From Pseudomonadota bacterium (GTDB lineage Bacteria; Pseudomonadota; Alphaproteobacteria; Acetobacterales; Acetobacteraceae): a stretch of 36,001 nt of DNA. Positions 1 through 7,958 of this stretch are shown here, piece after piece (the stretch's first letter is position 1; every line of letters begins with the position of its first letter). A model generated the notes under the pieces. That model had not been told where the DNA came from, ran no database searches, and saw only the letters and a list, made by a program, of their open reading frames with translations. Where the stretch lies: NCBI GenBank assembly GCA_021846225.1, contig JAJZCG010000020.1:1-36001 (forward strand), given 5' to 3'. The position numbers were made by a program, and so were the translations under genes.

Positions 1-587
1 TCACGCAGCTTTTCTTCCCAGACTTCAAAGGAAGAAACGGCGATCGGGCCGGGGCCGTGCACGCGGTGGCCTTCGGTCTCATTGCTTGCGGTCACGGGGC
101 CGAGCGTGATGGGAACAACCTCGCCATCAAGCAGGCACACGATGCGCCGCAGCGGCCTGACCCAGGTAAACTCCCCGCCCTGGCCCCAGCGCATGGATTT
201 CGGCCAGGAAAATCTGGCCAGCGCTTCGGGCAGCACCGTCTGGATGAAGGCGCCTGCCGGCTGGCCTGCGGCGCGCTTGTGCAGGACCCAGAAATCACCC
301 TCCTGCACCAACTCCTCGCGGGCGGCGCCGTGTTTGCGCAAAAATCCGGCAAGCGCCTGTTCAGGGGCGCTGGCGCGCGGGCCACGCTCGGCGGTCACGC
401 TTTCCGGCACGCCGGGCGCAACCTGGGCCTTGAGCGCCACCCGGCGCGGGCCAAAATAGGTAACCGGCGCGCATAACTGCAGCGGCTTCAGCACCTGGCT
501 GCAAATCCCCTCCAACTGCACGGCGGCATCTTCCTGCATCCGCGCAGGTATTTCCTCGGAGAACAGCTCCAGAAAAAACTCAAGCAT
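1..587 (-). CDS. glyS: Glycyl-tRNA synthetase beta subunit, N-terminal part (runs off left edge)
   Basis: This is the beta chain of the bacterial alpha2beta2 glycyl-tRNA synthetase, which charges tRNA-Gly with glycine in the cytoplasm. The frame read from 587 leftwards starts [18 protein letters not shown], the typical GlyS opening. It continues with GPRRVALKA and a PKSMRWG segment, both family hallmarks. Only about 195 N-terminal residues are present; the full family is near 690 residues, so the rest lies outside the window. The ATG shares one base with the glyQ stop (TGATG), indicating translational coupling. No frameshift or stop is seen in the part available. Confidence 0.93.
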   Translation of the reverse strand, partial: MLEFFLELFSEEIPARMQEDAAVQLEGICSQVLKPLQLCAPVTYFGPRRVALKAQVAPGVPESVTAERGPRASAPEQALAGFLRKHGAAREELVQEGDFWVLHKRAAGQPAGAFIQTVLPEALARFSWPKSMRWGQGGEFTWVRPLRRIVCLLDGEVVPITLGPVTASNETEGHRVHGPGPIAVSSFEVWEEKLR

Positions 588-1465
588 CACGCGCTCTCCC
601 CGGCAACCCAGGCTTCGGCGCAGGCTTTCGCCAGCGCCCGCACCCGTCCGATATACGAAGCCCGCTCCGCCACCGAGATCACACCGCGCGCATCCAGCAG
701 ATTGAACAAATGGCTCGCCTTGATGCACTGGTCATACGCCGGCAGCGCCAAAGCATGGCCCACCAGCGCCGCGCACTCCGCCTCGGCATCGGCAAAATGC
801 CGGATCAGCATATCGGTATTGGCGAACTCGAAATTATGCGCCGAATACTCCTTCTCCGCGCGCAAAAACACATCGCCGTAACGCACCCCCGCGCCGTTGA
901 AGTCGAGGTCATAAACATTCTCGACCCCCTGCGCGTACATCGCGAGGCGTTCCAGCCCGTAGGTCATCTCAAAACTCGGCAAATCCACCGCAATCCCGCC
1001 GACCTGCTGAAAATATGTGAACTGCCCGACCTCCATGCCATCGCACCACACCTCCCAGCCAAGCCCCCAGGCGCCCAGCGTCGGGCTTTCCCAGTCATCC
1101 TCCACAAAGCGTATGTCGTGGCGGGCGCGGTCAATGCCGATGGCGTCATAGCTCGCCAGCAGCAGCTCCTGCGCGTCGGCGGGACTCGGCTTCACAATCA
1201 CCTGATACTGATAATAATGCTGCAAACGGTTCGGATTTTCCCCGTAGCGCCCGTCGGATGGCCGCCGCGAGGGCTGCACATAGGCCGCTCGCCAGGGCTT
1301 TGGCCCCAGGGCGCGCAGGGTGGTCGCGGGGTGGAAGGTTCCCGCCCCCATCTCCACGTCATAGGGTTGCAGAATCACGCAGCCCTGCCTGGCCCAGAAG
1401 CCATGCAGGGTGAGGATGATATCCTGAAAACTTTTTGCGGCCGTCGGGCTGGTGGGGCGTGTCAT
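587..1465 (-). CDS. glyQ: Glycyl-tRNA synthetase alpha subunit
   Basis: Catalytic alpha chain of the tetrameric glycyl-tRNA synthetase; it activates glycine with ATP and acts with the beta chain. The 292-residue length is typical. Family hallmarks seen are [14 protein letters not shown] near the N-terminus, [41 protein letters not shown] and [18 protein letters not shown]. It is the first gene of a glyQ-glyS pair and overlaps glyS by one base. The ATG at 1465 lacks a clear Shine-Dalgarno sequence. A nearby upstream ATG at 1472 is out of frame, so 1465 was kept. Confidence 0.97.
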   Translation of the reverse strand: MTRPTSPTAAKSFQDIILTLHGFWARQGCVILQPYDVEMGAGTFHPATTLRALGPKPWRAAYVQPSRRPSDGRYGENPNRLQHYYQYQVIVKPSPADAQELLLASYDAIGIDRARHDIRFVEDDWESPTLGAWGLGWEVWCDGMEVGQFTYFQQVGGIAVDLPSFEMTYGLERLAMYAQGVENVYDLDFNGAGVRYGDVFLRAEKEYSAHNFEFANTDMLIRHFADAEAECAALVGHALALPAYDQCIKASHLFNLLDARGVISVAERASYIGRVRALAKACAEAWVAGESA

Positions 1466-1561
1466 GTACCATGTATGGGTTAGGCGTTATGCGGCGCAGC
1501 AATACGGCCCCAAACGCCGGAGGGCAACCTGGGTTATTACGTTTAAAAGAGGACGTGTCTT

Positions 1562-1948
1562 ATGAGCAAAGGCTTCAACTGGTCAGCCGGAGACTCGATC
1601 AGCCTCTGCGCGGCGGCAATTCTGGGCGGCGGGGCCTTTGCCTTCCGCCTGCTCGCCATCGCGCCGCGCGCCACAGTGGGCATGTGCGCCGCCGCCAACG
1701 CACCCGCCATCTGCGTCCCGCGCCATGCGGTGCTCATGCTGCAATACTACCAGGGCTTCGGCTGGGCCGCCCTGGCGCTCGGGCTGGCGGCGTTTTTCCT
1801 GGGCAGGCGGGCCCCGGCGGCGCTGGCGCTGGGCATCGGCATCGCCGCGGTGGTCAATTACAACGCCACCACCGGCATCATTGGAGCCGCCTTCGGGCTG
1901 GTTGCCTGGCTCGGCCTGGCCACCGGGCGCTACCAAGCCAAAGCTTAG
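1562..1948 (+). CDS. Small hypothetical membrane protein
   Basis: I do not recognise this 128-residue protein. It has about four hydrophobic segments (roughly residues 13-31, 57-80, 82-102 and 104-122) separated by short Arg/Gly-rich links, so it should be an inner-membrane protein. Two Cys (residues 42 and 50) flank the extramembrane stretch GMCAAANAPAIC and could form a disulfide if that loop is periplasmic. The start is supported by an AGAGGA ribosome site about ten bases upstream. It is divergent from glyQ, and its stop codon runs straight into the 69-bp tandem repeat array. Function unknown. Confidence 0.72.
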   Translation: MSKGFNWSAGDSISLCAAAILGGGAFAFRLLAIAPRATVGMCAAANAPAICVPRHAVLMLQYYQGFGWAALALGLAAFFLGRRAPAALALGIGIAAVVNYNATTGIIGAAFGLVAWLGLATGRYQAKA

Positions 1949-2292
1949 AGCCTGATCGTTTGAGGTTGACGCGCGCCAGCGTGGCAACCGAAAGCGTGAA
2001 TCAGCCTCTTATCAAAGAGTCTGATCGTTTGAGGCTGCCGCGCGCCAGCGTGGCAACCGAAAGCGTGAATCAGCCTCTTATCAAAGAGCCTGATCGTTTG
2101 AGGTTGACGCGCGCCAGCGTGGCAACCGAAAGCGTGAATCAGCCTCTTATCAAAGAGTCTGATCGTTTGAGGTTGACGCGCGCCAGCGTGGCAACCGAAA
2201 GCGTGAATCAGCCTCTTATCAAAGAGTCTGATCGTTTGAGGTTGACGCGCGCCAGCGTGGCAACCGAAAGCGTGAATCAGCCTCTTATCAAA
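1948..2292. repeat. Five tandem copies of a 69-bp repeat, plus a decayed sixth half-copy
   Basis: Units start at 1948, 2017, 2086, 2155 and 2224 and are nearly identical. Differences are a C/T at position 4 of the unit and, in the second unit, GGCTGCCG for GGTTGACG. From 2293 a diverged partial copy (GATCG then TTCGGGGTG) leads into the end of accA. Each junction forms a strong hairpin: ATCAGCCTCTT, loop ATCA, AAGAGYCTGAT (first one 2000-2025). Inside each unit GTTGACGC and GCGTGGCAAC can pair as a second stem. Because 69 is a multiple of three, one frame stays open through all copies, but nothing suggests it is translated. The array fills the gap between the membrane-protein gene and the accA stop. 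Confidence 0.95.
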
Positions 2293-2345
2293 GAATTAGA
2301 TCGCATTCGGGGTGCGCTCTTGCGTCAACCCAAACCTATCGCGAT

Positions 2346-3299
2346 TTAGAGCCCCAGCTTACCCATCGCTAAAAATTTATCGCGGCGGCGGCTCTTCAAC
2401 AACTCTGGCGTCAGCCCCTTCATCAGGTTCAGCTGCTGCGCAATGGCATCGCCCAGCGCCGCCAGCGCCGTCTCCGGGTCGCGATGCGCGCCGCCCAGCG
2501 GCTCCTGCACGATCTCGTCGATCAACCCCAGCTTCTTTAAATCCTGCGCGGTGACTCGCATGGCCTCGGCCGCCACCGGCGCCTGCGCGGCGTCACGCCA
2601 CAGAATAGAGGCACAGCCCTCCGGCGAAATCACCGAATAGATCGCATGTTCAAACATCAGCACCGCGTTTCCGGCCGCCAGCGCAATCGCACCGCCCGAG
2701 CCTCCCTCGCCGATAATTGCCGCCACCAGCGGCACCGGAGCGCTCAAACACCCCTCGATCCCGCGCGCAATCGCCTCCGCCTGCCCCCGCGCCTCGGCCT
2801 CGATGCCGGGGAAAGCGCCGGATGTATCAACAAAAGTGAGAATCGGCAGGTTGAACCGCCCGGCCAGCTCCATCAACCGGCGCGCCTTGCGGTAGCCTTC
2901 GGGTTTAGCCATGCCGAAATTATGCTTGATCCGGCTTTCCGTATCAGTGCCCTTTTCAGTGCCGATCACCATCACCGCCTGACCGCGGAAACGGCCCATG
3001 CCGCCGATAATCGCCGCATCATCCGCAAACGCCCGGTCGCCGGCCAACGGCGTGAACTCGCTAATCAGCGCCGCGATCACCGCCCCCGCCTTCGGGCGCT
3101 CCGCATGGCGGGCCACCTGGGTTTTCTGCCATGGTGTCAGCCGCGCATAAATTGATTTCAACTGGCTGTCCGCCTTGGCGGAAAGCCGCGCCACCTCATC
3201 GGCGATATTGATCTCGCCGGGCTGGGTCATTCGCCGCAATTCCTCGATCTTGCTCTCGAGTTCGGCAACAGGTTTTTCAAAGTCCAGGAATTGACGCAT
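2346..3299 (-). CDS. accA: Acetyl-CoA carboxylase carboxyltransferase subunit alpha
   Basis: AccA together with AccD transfers the carboxyl group from carboxybiotin to acetyl-CoA, giving malonyl-CoA for fatty-acid synthesis in the cytoplasm. The 317-residue length is normal. Signature segments are [15 protein letters not shown] at the N-terminus, [47 protein letters not shown] and [12 protein letters not shown], then [15 protein letters not shown]. It stands alone here; accD is not in the window. Its 3' end abuts the tandem repeat array, so the hairpins of that array are well placed to end or stabilise its transcript. No strong Shine-Dalgarno sequence precedes the ATG. Confidence 0.97.
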   Translation of the reverse strand: MRQFLDFEKPVAELESKIEELRRMTQPGEINIADEVARLSAKADSQLKSIYARLTPWQKTQVARHAERPKAGAVIAALISEFTPLAGDRAFADDAAIIGGMGRFRGQAVMVIGTEKGTDTESRIKHNFGMAKPEGYRKARRLMELAGRFNLPILTFVDTSGAFPGIEAEARGQAEAIARGIEGCLSAPVPLVAAIIGEGGSGGAIALAAGNAVLMFEHAIYSVISPEGCASILWRDAAQAPVAAEAMRVTAQDLKKLGLIDEIVQEPLGGAHRDPETALAALGDAIAQQLNLMKGLTPELLKSRRRDKFLAMGKLGL

Positions 3300-3367
3300 G
3301 GGATCCGGCGTTTAGCACATATATCCGGCGAGGGAAGCAGGGGACTGCCTCGCCACGCCGCCGCGCG

Positions 3368-3616
3368 CTACTGCCCGCTCTTATCCCAGGGCGCATTACC
3401 CAGATTCACCTGCTTTGGCGTGGTGTTAGTGGCGCTCAGCGCCCCCACCCCGGCGCCAATGCCCGCCCCCACCACCACGCCGATCGGCCCGCCGACCAGC
3501 CCGATGGCAGCCCCCGTCGCGGCCCCTCCGGCCGTGGTGCCTGTCAACCGGCCCGTGCCCGAACCGCAACCGGCCAGAACCAGCAGCAAACTCAAGGAAA
3601 TCATCTTTTTGCGCAT
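3368..3616 (-). CDS. Small glycine-zipper lipoprotein
   Basis: An 82-residue putative lipoprotein. From the chosen ATG it reads [17 protein letters not shown], a type II signal peptide whose lipobox puts the lipidated Cys at residue 17. A run of small residues with alternating Gly follows ([19 protein letters not shown] and [14 protein letters not shown]), the pattern of glycine-zipper outer-membrane lipoproteins. The start at 3616 is preferred over one 20 codons upstream because it has a GGAGG site seven bases before it and an intact signal peptide. It is divergent from mscL. Exact role unknown; envelope stress or integrity proteins often look like this. Confidence 0.85.
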   Translation of the reverse strand: MRKKMISLSLLLVLAGCGSGTGRLTGTTAGGAATGAAIGLVGGPIGVVVGAGIGAGVGALSATNTTPKQVNLGNAPWDKSGQ

Positions 3617-3755
3617 GCCGCCCTCCAAACAATCCACCTCTTGTGTCAGATACCGGCCGCGCCGGGCAACAAGCAAAGCGAATCATCTGGCATCCCCGTC
3701 AGCCTTCTTTTATGGTGAAAGCGTACTGAATTCACTGAATACCCGGAGGAATTTC

Positions 3756-4214
3756 ATGTCAGACCTGCTAAAAACCAAACTACCTCTCAAAAAGCCCGGC
3801 TGGGTGGATGACTTCAAGGCCTTCGTCATGCGCGGCAACGTCGTCGATCTGGCGGTCGGCGTCGTCATCGGCGCGGCCTTCACCGGCATCGTCGGCAGCC
3901 TGGTCAAGGATATCATCACCCCGGTCATCGGCCTGGCCACCGGCGGCGTGGATTTCTCCAACCTTTTCATCATCCTCAAGGGCGCCCCCGCCGCCACTTT
4001 GGCCGAAGCCCAGAAAGCGGGCGACGTCACCATTAACTACGGCATCTTCCTCAACGCGGTGTTCAACTTCCTCATCGTCGCCTTCGCGATCTTCTGGATG
4101 GTGCGGCTGATCTCCAAACTCTACAAAACCCCTGCTCCCGCCCCCGCCGCGCCCGTCCCCACGCCGACCGAAAACCTGCTGGGTGAAATCCGCGACCTGC
4201 TAAAATCAAAATAA
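3756..4214 (+). CDS. mscL: Large-conductance mechanosensitive channel
   Basis: MscL opens under membrane tension and releases solutes during hypo-osmotic shock; it is a homopentamer in the inner membrane. The 152-residue protein has the family core [37 protein letters not shown] (first transmembrane helix), a periplasmic loop, a second helix [23 protein letters not shown], and a charged C-terminal helix after a Pro/Ala-rich linker. The start is fixed by GGAGGA six bases upstream of ATG 3756. A longer open frame upstream is an extension only. It is followed by a strong terminator at 4253. Confidence 0.97.
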   Translation: MSDLLKTKLPLKKPGWVDDFKAFVMRGNVVDLAVGVVIGAAFTGIVGSLVKDIITPVIGLATGGVDFSNLFIILKGAPAATLAEAQKAGDVTINYGIFLNAVFNFLIVAFAIFWMVRLISKLYKTPAPAPAAPVPTPTENLLGEIRDLLKSK

Positions 4215-4252
4215 TTTAATTTTCCCCCAGGGAAAAACAGCCTGAAACCACC

Positions 4253-4280
4253 AAACAGCGCCCCTCAAGGGCGCTGTTTT
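4253..4280 (+). terminator. Rho-independent terminator after mscL
   Basis: Perfect 11-bp inverted repeat AAACAGCGCCC / GGGCGCTGTTT with a five-base loop (CTCAA), ending in TTTT at 4277-4280. It lies 38 bases after the mscL stop. Confidence 0.88.
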
Positions 4281-4446
4281 CGACTCCACCCCCACAAAAT
4301 CCGCCGCGCCAGGCTCGGCTCCCGATTCCGGGGTTGCCACAAAAAACGGCGTATATCCGCCATTTCTTCAAACTCCGAATCCCCCCCGGCATCGCGCCAT
4401 GACTCCGCGCTTGCCGATTTTATTTATAAATTCTTAATTTTAACAC

Positions 4447-4466
4447 GTTTAACGCGTAGGTTAAAC
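4447..4466. promoter_or_regulatory. Inverted repeat GTTTAAC-N6-GTTAAAC upstream of the CtrA-like gene
   Basis: A perfect 7-bp inverted repeat in the AT-rich 4215-4525 gap, about 60-80 bases before the CtrA-like ATG. Both arms contain TTAA, the half-site of CtrA boxes, and two further TTAA motifs lie just upstream (4435-4444). Spacing between TTAA pairs here is five or eight bases, not the canonical seven. It is a likely operator; whether CtrA, the neighbouring regulator or another protein binds is inference. Apart from this, the possible promoter at 4474 and the mscL terminator, I see nothing in the 311-base gap. Confidence 0.45.
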
Positions 4467-4473
4467 AAATTTA

Positions 4474-4502
4474 TTGACCAATACTTCTTCTGGTTGTATC
4501 CC
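4474..4502 (+). promoter_or_regulatory. Possible sigma-70-type promoter of the CtrA-like gene
   Basis: TTGACC at 4474-4479 is a good -35 element; 17 bases on is the weak -10 TATCCC. It lies just downstream of the 4447-4466 palindrome and some 25 bases before the ribosome site GGAGG (4516-4520). The -10 match is poor, so the call is tentative. Confidence 0.3.
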
Positions 4503-4525
4503 TGCCTCAATGCCTGGAGGTTTAT

Positions 4526-5272
4526 ATGAAAATCCTATCTTTTGAGACTATCTCCAATAAAAAAGATCTTTTAACTGCATTCTTGCGTTCGCGTCTCGCC
4601 ATCGTCGATGAAACCAATGACCCCGAGGAAGCCCTCGATCTGGTCAAGTTCTACGATTACGATGCGGTTCTGCTCCGGCTATCGGAGGAGCGCCTGGGTG
4701 ATCTGGATATTGTGCGTAAACTCCGCCTTGCCCGGCTCCGCGCGCCGATTGTGGCAGTTGCCCGCACAATGAATGAGGCAGCCCGCCTGCGCGTGCTCCA
4801 GGCCGGAGCGGACGACCTGATCGTCGACGCCCTCTCACATGAAGAAATCTTCATGAAAGTGCAGAATCTCATTCGCCGCAGCCGTGGCTTCCAGGAAAAC
4901 GCGCTGCGCATCGGCTCTGTTGAAATCAACATGAACGCGAAAAAAATCTACGCGAAGGGCAAGCCCGTTACCCTGACCAAAAAGGAGTACCAGATCGCTG
5001 AAATTCTGGCATTGCGCAAAGGCGTCGTGCTGAGCAAGGAGGCCATTCTGGACCATCTCTACGGCGGGCTGGACGAACCGAATCCGAAAATCATCGATGT
5101 CTTCATTTGCAAAATCCGCAAAAAGCTCCAGGCCATGGGCGTTGAGGATTTCATTGAAACGAACTGGGGCCGCGGCTACATGGTGATCGACCACCGCCAG
5201 GATATCCAGGCTGATACCACCCTCCGCACCCTCTCCACCTCGGCGGACACGCACGCACGCGCAATCGCCTGA
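4526..5272 (+). CDS. CtrA-like OmpR-family regulator with a degenerate receiver domain
   Basis: A 248-residue protein of the CtrA cell-cycle regulator family. The C-terminal winged helix (about residues 125-232) is very close to CtrA: KKEYQIAEILALRKG, LDHLYGGLDEPNPKIIDVFI, CKIRKKL and ETNWGRGYMV. The receiver half (1-120) keeps CtrA landmarks such as FYDYDAVLL and QAGADD. However, the phosphate-accepting Asp51 is Arg (LLRLSEE), the N-terminal acidic pocket is SFET instead of IEDD, and the conserved Thr/Lys switch region (TKPF in CtrA) reads VDAL. It should therefore bind DNA without phospho-control. A short C-terminal tail rich in Thr/Ser/Ala follows. The start has GGAGG five bases upstream. 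It stands alone after a regulatory gap. It could compete with or assist CtrA at its boxes (inference). Confidence 0.85.
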   Translation: MKILSFETISNKKDLLTAFLRSRLAIVDETNDPEEALDLVKFYDYDAVLLRLSEERLGDLDIVRKLRLARLRAPIVAVARTMNEAARLRVLQAGADDLIVDALSHEEIFMKVQNLIRRSRGFQENALRIGSVEINMNAKKIYAKGKPVTLTKKEYQIAEILALRKGVVLSKEAILDHLYGGLDEPNPKIIDVFICKIRKKLQAMGVEDFIETNWGRGYMVIDHRQDIQADTTLRTLSTSADTHARAIA

Positions 5273-5371
5273 GCGTCAACCTCTCTCCCCTCCGTAATAC
5301 CAGCAAAAGCCGCTGCGCTTGGCCCTGCGAATGATCCTGTTTAAGGTGATTTCACCAACAGGGAGATAAAA

Positions 5372-6298
5372 ATGCTGCTGATCACCCGCAAAACGCCCCC
5401 AGCCGTGGCAACTCGCGCGGCACGCGAACACGAGGTGCGTCAGCTTGATCTCGAAGGAGTTTTCGACCCGGCGGTACTGCTGGAAAATCTCACCGGCGTG
5501 AATGCGATTTTATGCACGCCGGCGGATAAGTTTGACGCCGCGCTGATCGCGCAACTGCCTGCCAGCATAAAAGTGATCGCGACCTACAGTGTCGGGCAAG
5601 AACATATCGATCTCGCCGCCGCCGCCGCGCGAGGAATTGAAATTTGCAATACGCCCGATGTGCTCAACACCGCCACGGCGGAACTGGCACTGACCCTGAT
5701 GCTAATGGCGGCACGCCGCGCCGGCGAGGGTGAACGCCTGTTGCGCGCGGGAAAATGGCCGGGGATCTCGCCCACGTTTCATCTGGGGCACGGGGTTGCA
5801 GGCAAAGTGCTCGGCATTTTTGGCATGGGGCGCATCGGGCGGGAACTGGCGGGCATGGCCCGAGGTTTGGGAATGGCGATACATTACCGCAACCGCAACC
5901 GGCTGCCACCGGAGTTGGAGCTTGGGGCTCACTACCATGAGGATGACGCCAACTTTTTAGGCGCGATTGATTTCCTGTCGATCAATGCACCAGGTGGAGC
6001 GGACACCATGCACTGGCTGAATACCGGGCGGATCGGCATGCTCAAACCCGGCGCCGTGGTGGTGAACACCGGGCGCGGAAGCGCGGTGGATGATGACGCG
6101 CTGATCGCGGCGCTGCGCTCAGGCCATGTTCTGGCGGCGGGCCTGGATGTTTACAATAATGAGCCGAATCTTCATCCAGGGTATCTTGAACTGGAAAATG
6201 CCGTGCTGCTGCCGCATATCGGCAGCGCTACGGTGGAAGCGCGCGACGCCATGGGGTTTCTCGCGCTGGATGGCATAAAGCACGCTCTGCGCGGCTGA
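5372..6298 (+). CDS. D-2-hydroxyacid dehydrogenase (glyoxylate/hydroxypyruvate reductase type)
   Basis: NAD(P)-dependent reductase of the D-isomer-specific 2-hydroxyacid dehydrogenase family, 308 residues. It has the split substrate domain and a Rossmann domain with GIFGMGRIGRELA (149-160). Catalytic residues are visible as Arg235 (NTGRGSAVDD), Glu264 (NNEPN) and His282 (LLPHIGSA). The best guess for substrates is glyoxylate or hydroxypyruvate. This would fit the glycolate oxidase and glycerate kinase genes further along, though those are about 9 kb away and in other operons. Phosphoglycerate dehydrogenase is unlikely because there is no C-terminal regulatory domain. ATG 5372 follows a GGGAG site. 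Confidence 0.88.
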   Translation: MLLITRKTPPAVATRAAREHEVRQLDLEGVFDPAVLLENLTGVNAILCTPADKFDAALIAQLPASIKVIATYSVGQEHIDLAAAAARGIEICNTPDVLNTATAELALTLMLMAARRAGEGERLLRAGKWPGISPTFHLGHGVAGKVLGIFGMGRIGRELAGMARGLGMAIHYRNRNRLPPELELGAHYHEDDANFLGAIDFLSINAPGGADTMHWLNTGRIGMLKPGAVVVNTGRGSAVDDDALIAALRSGHVLAAGLDVYNNEPNLHPGYLELENAVLLPHIGSATVEARDAMGFLALDGIKHALRG

Positions 6299-6303
6299 GC
6301 CCC

Positions 6304-6336
6304 TTGCGGCGCGCTCCACGTGGAGCGCATCCGCAA
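6304..6336. terminator. Long hairpin between convergent genes
   Basis: TTGCGG (6304-6309) pairs with CCGCAA (6331-6336), enclosing an 18-base perfect palindrome GCGCTCCACGTGGAGCGC (6311-6328). That gives about a 15-bp stem six bases after the dehydrogenase stop. There is no U-tract on either side, so termination may be weak or the hairpin may act otherwise. The rest of the gap to the aphA stop (6337-6509) is AT-rich with no gene that I can see. Confidence 0.5.
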
Positions 6337-6509
6337 AAACAACGATAACACAATGTTAAATATGGTATATTTTTTGCTTGCACCCCAATTTGTGCAGGTT
6401 TGGTTCGAAAAAACAACAAAACTGATATGTTAGCGCCTGCCCAGCGCGATTCCCGCTCATCTGGGGCAGCCGCGAATGATCAGATGATCGTTCTAAACAC
6501 GCCCCTGCT

Positions 6510-7550
6510 CTACAGCCGGGGTGCCCCCTCAAAGCCGGTGAGGACGTTAACGGCGTTAATGCCGATCTCCGCCACGGCGTAGCCGCCTTCCATCAGAAAC
6601 ACTGTGGGTTTTCCCAGGCTCGCGATGCGAGCACCCATGCGGGTAAAATCATCATGCTCCAGCCGGAATTGCGAAATCGGGTCGCCTTTGTAGGTATCGA
6701 CGCCGAGCGAGACCACGAGCACATCGGCGCCAAAGACGTCGATCCGACGAAGCCCTGTCTCCAACGCTTGCGACCAGCCTTGCCAATTTGTCCCCGCCGG
6801 AAGCGGTAGATTCAGATTGAACCCCTCACCCGCCTGTGAGCCAATCTCATCGGCCCAACCAAGGCGGAAGGGATATTCATGGTCCGGGCTGGCATGAATG
6901 TTGACGACCAGCACGTCATTACGGCCATAGAAGATCTGCTGCGTGCCGTTGCCGTGGTGATAATCGACATCAAGAATTGCCACGCGGGACGCCCCGCCAT
7001 CCAAAAATTTTTGGGCCGCAATAGCGGCGTTATTGAGAAAGCAATAACCGCCGTAATGGTCTGAGCCGGCATGGTGGCCCGGCGGGCGGCAAAGACCAAA
7101 GACGGACCGGGCGCCGTTGGTGATGCGCGCGGTGGCGGTGAGCGCGACGTCCACCGAGGATTTGATCGCCTGCCAGCTGGTGGGGGTGATCGGAGTGCCG
7201 GCATCGAAACCGTAATAGGATAGGCGGCCATCAAGGCCGGTGGGGATACGGTCCTGCCGCATGCCGCGCGTGGCCCAGGTGAAGGGGATGGCACAACCTG
7301 GGCGGTTAAGCGCGCGCCACTCCGCCGCGGCGCTCTGCAACAAGGCGACCAGGCCGGCATCGTGCACGCGCAGGATACTGTCCAATTCATAGTGCGCCTG
7401 GGGGCTGACGGGGCCGAGACCGGTCTCTTTGACGCGCGCGAGCACCAGTTCGGCGCGCTCGGGCTTCTCGAAGGCGGGTACATAACCGTCGTGCAACAGC
7501 TCACCAGGGCTCTGGTGCAATCGATGGTTCGGGCTGAAGATCGTTTCCAT
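6510..7550 (-). CDS. aphA: Acetylpolyamine amidohydrolase (class II histone-deacetylase family)
   Basis: Zinc hydrolase that removes acetyl groups from acetylated polyamines such as acetylputrescine or acetylspermidine; the closest family I recognise is Mycoplana AphA. It has 346 residues, as in that family. Seen are the charge-relay tandem His in RPPGHHAG (His159-His160), zinc ligands in DVDYHHGNGTQ (Asp196, His198) and SLGVDTYKGDP (Asp285), and the catalytic Tyr in MEGGY (324). The N-terminus METIFSPNHRLH and GYVPAFEKPERAE also match. The start at 7550 has AGGA upstream; an open extension of 42 codons has no family similarity. A general deacetylase role cannot be excluded. Confidence 0.9.
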   Translation of the reverse strand: METIFSPNHRLHQSPGELLHDGYVPAFEKPERAELVLARVKETGLGPVSPQAHYELDSILRVHDAGLVALLQSAAAEWRALNRPGCAIPFTWATRGMRQDRIPTGLDGRLSYYGFDAGTPITPTSWQAIKSSVDVALTATARITNGARSVFGLCRPPGHHAGSDHYGGYCFLNNAAIAAQKFLDGGASRVAILDVDYHHGNGTQQIFYGRNDVLVVNIHASPDHEYPFRLGWADEIGSQAGEGFNLNLPLPAGTNWQGWSQALETGLRRIDVFGADVLVVSLGVDTYKGDPISQFRLEHDDFTRMGARIASLGKPTVFLMEGGYAVAEIGINAVNVLTGFEGAPRL

Positions 7551-7605
7551 TGGCTTTTCCTGAGAGAGGCGCAGACCGGCTGGTGTGCTGGGATAGGAGG
7601 CGTTT

Positions 7606-7806
7606 TTACGGCTTGGCGAGCTGCCAGCGGAGGTTCTGTTGGATAATCCGCAGGCGTTGGTCGAACACCGTGACACCGTGACGCGCGAAGTGCGGTTTAA
7701 TGCCCGGCTTCATAATGTATTCGCATGTGGACATCGGACGGCGGCCTTGGAAGATGTGCTGGTATCCGCGAGAAATGGCCATGACGATCGTATCAACTGT
7801 AAACAT
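7606..7806 (-). CDS. Small hypothetical protein (66 residues)
   Basis: An unrecognised small reading frame 55 bases upstream of aphA on the same strand. From codon 9 onward (MAISRGYQHIFQGRRP) the codons end mostly in C or G, as in real genes of this genome. The protein is basic and aromatic-rich with no signal peptide or membrane segment. Start options are ATG 7806 or the in-frame ATG 7782; neither has a good ribosome site. It may be a leader gene of the aphA unit or a remnant of a longer gene. The rest of the 7551-7958 gap is AT-rich promoter-like DNA. Confidence 0.42.
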   Translation of the reverse strand: MFTVDTIVMAISRGYQHIFQGRRPMSTCEYIMKPGIKPHFARHGVTVFDQRLRIIQQNLRWQLAKP

Positions 7807-7958
7807 ACGATCACTTTATCTTCACAATTGCGTTACCAACGCCAAATGCATTGGTTGTTTTTTAAGTTTTTGTCAATTATAGGTTGCCTTGGCTATTACC
7901 GTTTTCAATTAAAGAGAGAATGTCGCAGCACTGTTTTTGGTCAATGACAGGAGTGCAT

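Noticed and set aside
710-1483. 257-codon open frame antisense to glyQ
   Set aside because: No family similarity, and glyQ is clear on the opposite strand.
1948-2292. CRISPR array
   Set aside because: Units are contiguous and near identical over all 69 bases, with no variable spacers and no cas genes.
1435-2349. Long open frame giving a protein with 23-residue repeats (TRASVATESVNQPLIKE)
   Set aside because: Its first half overlaps the membrane-protein gene in another frame, it lacks a ribosome site, and it stays open only because the 69-bp repeat is a multiple of three.
3291-3755. Upstream extension of mscL by 155 codons
   Set aside because: Proline/alanine-rich shadow of the lipoprotein gene; mscL has its own GGAGGA and a normal start at 3756.
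4435-4466. Canonical CtrA box TTAA-N7-TTAA
   Set aside because: TTAA motifs are present, but spacings are five and eight, so the exact consensus is not met; recorded only as half-sites and a palindrome.
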